A stretch of 64,000 nt of DNA, from NCBI GenBank assembly GCA_949825065.1, contig OX463859.1, positions 7,106,217 through 7,170,216 of the forward strand, written 5' to 3'. Both the position numbers and the translations under genes were made by a program. How positions within the stretch are numbered: position 1 is the stretch's first letter; every line of letters begins with the position of its first letter. A model generated the notes under the pieces. It was not told the DNA's origin. It did not search any database and saw nothing but the letters and a program-made list of their open reading frames with translations. Below are positions 62,795 to 64,000 of the stretch, in pieces. This DNA comes from Odontocerum albicorne (Eukaryota; Arthropoda; Insecta; Trichoptera; Odontoceridae).

Positions 62795-62960
62795 CAGAAT
62801 AAGGGTATTAAGAAAGATTATACAGTTCTCAAGATGAAGAAAGCAGCATTGAGATGGTTCGGTTACGTAGAATGAATTAAAGATTTACAAAAATAATCAA
62901 TACGAGTAGTAAAAAAGGCACGAGATGTTTTGGAAATTCTAAAGAAACGTAACAGGACAA
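62795..62960 (+). pseudogene. LINE-A C-terminal fragment
   Basis: 'atgaagaaagcagcattgag' and 'atggttcggttacgtagaat' encode M-K-K-A-A-L-R-W-F-G-Y-V-E, the W-F-G-x-V-E motif. The rest is decayed. Confidence 0.6.
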
Positions 62961-63408
62961 AATATTCAAATTCATGAAGTGGAATTATTTAAAAATCTTG
63001 AGAATAGGAGAGCATGATATGATGATAAAACAGTTAGGCGTACTTTGGTTGGAAGACGCCTTTGCATGTATTAGTTTTCTGTGTGCACGCTGTTGTACTT
63101 CAGCAAACATAGTCTTAATATGTCAAACTCAAAGTTTCAAGGGCAAGAATATCAAAGTTCTAAGACAGTTTTAAGGCAATTAATCGACTGCAAGGTTTCA
63201 TCAGGTGAAGTTTTTTTTTACAAAGTGCTATTTTTGCGTTGCTTTGCAGCACAATAAGAGTTTATGATAATCAACCTTGACACATTAATTCAGATGTAAA
63301 ATTGTCTAAGAGTAAAATTAGTCCGAAGATGAATCGCACGCTGGGCGCCCGCTTGCTTCGAATGAATGATAAACCATGGCCGCGAGATCACACGCTAGAA
63401 AATTGACA
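62961..63408. other. Unclassified
   Basis: A 66-codon frame (62974-63174) has no recognisable domain. Nothing else is seen. Confidence 0.4.
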
Positions 63409-63412
63409 TTAA

Positions 63413-63644
63413 CACTTGCCTTACTGTGCTAAAAATCCGTTAGCCACGGTGCTGGACGCTAAGCGTCCAGTGAAAAATGTATATTTTAAATCAAAATTAT
63501 GCAAAATCTGCTAGGTTATTTTTTGTAATTAGCTATAAAAATCATTTTATTATGTATTAAAACGAATTTTATTATGTATTAAGTCGAATAATTAAATGCA
63601 ATATAAGTCCTGGTCACTCGCTATCCATCACAGGGTGGCAAGTG
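63413..63644. mobile_element. TTAA-flanked MITE (piggyBac-like), copy 2, 232 bp
   Basis: Ends CACTTGCC / GGCAAGTG (perfect), with TTAA at 63409-63412 and 63645-63648. It is colinear with 56677-56891 but has a small internal duplication of 'ttttattatgtattaa'. It holds the same CTGGACGCTAAGCGTCCAG hairpin. Confidence 0.9.
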
Positions 63645-63781
63645 TTAAGAAAGGATGTTGATTGAAGGAAGATGCTGGGCTCAAGATATAGAAATAATCA
63701 TTGAGGATGTTTGACTATGTAGAAAGAAGAATGACATATACAAATTATTAAGAAAATATAAGTGTTATAAGTGTCTTATTT

Positions 63782-63956
63782 CCGTGGCCTGGTGGTAAGA
63801 CACTTGTCTACCGCTCCGGAGGTTGCGGGTTCGATCCCCGCTGGAACCCAGATTTTTTTTAAATGGGATTCCAGTCTGGTTAACACATAGGGCCTATAAA
63901 AACATCTTTCTGGTTGGTTGGAAGAGATTGCCACATGGCAATAAACTCGCCGGGAT
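63782..63956 (+). mobile_element. SINE1 copy, reference quality
   Basis: tRNA-like head 'gtggcctggtggtaagacac' (A box) and 'gcgggttcgatccccgctgg' (B box), then 'gggattccagtctggttaac', 'aaaaacatctttctggttgg' and the tail 'gattgccacatggcaataaa' with 'ctcgccgg', followed by an A-rich tract. It is read 5' to 3' and looks young. RNA polymerase III promoter boxes are intact. Confidence 0.93.
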
Positions 63957-64000
63957 AAAAAAATAAAAATAAGAAAGAACAAAATGTTTCGGTAGAAGTT

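Noticed and set aside
63782..63856. Functional tRNA gene
   Set aside because: It has A and B boxes but no foldable acceptor stem that I can see, and it is followed by the SINE1 body and tail found in over ten copies.

Overview
The window looks like a transposon-dense, A+T-rich intergenic or intronic stretch of an arthropod genome, most likely an insect. The evidence is many mariner relatives, RTE/Jockey-type LINE ends, Penelope-like ends, piggyBac- and hAT-like elements, tRNA-headed SINEs and long satellite arrays. There is no prokaryotic gene organisation. I recognise no complete host gene. The only uninterrupted long reading frame is a mariner transposase at 40238-41221, and it lacks an ATG. 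A run of exactly 200 N at 26794-26993 marks a scaffold gap, so this is a draft assembly. LINE family letters (A-L), SINE1/SINE2 and R3/R4 are labels local to this annotation.

Layout. 0.4-10 kb: SINE2, LINE fragments, and two internally deleted mariners (2957-3875, inserted in a LINE; 8653-9590). 10.7-19.8 kb: tandem repeats (34 bp x13, ~138 bp x4, 122 bp x14, 39 bp, 172 bp x5), a Penelope-like composite with inverted ends (13617-16066), paired hairpins at 17.4 kb, and a TTAA-flanked piggyBac-type MITE (19282-19790). 19.8-32.4 kb: LINE and SINE debris with a LINE-in-LINE insertion carrying a 10-bp target duplication, and two possible exons (22481-22539 plus; 30669-30787 minus). 32.4-46 kb: mariner remnants and the near-intact mariner at 40070-41298, nested in an older mariner of opposite strand. 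46-50 kb: a 3.9-kb satellite of 101- and 86-bp monomers. 50-64 kb: LINE and SINE copies, Penelope-like ends (one pair forming a 99-bp-arm palindrome), two copies of a second TTAA MITE, and 81-, 200- and 50-bp tandem arrays.

How the parts relate. Two SINE families appear to borrow the 3' ends of LINEs in the same window: SINE1 shares its tail with LINE-B, and SINE2 shares its tail with the LINE-H end at 2.1 kb. This is the usual sign of SINE mobilisation by a partner LINE. The Penelope-like ends carry a hammerhead-ribozyme-like core, with stem substitutions that compensate between copies. The same layout recurs in every unit of the 122-bp array. Several deleted transposases contain short perfect inverted duplications, probably scars of faulty repair.
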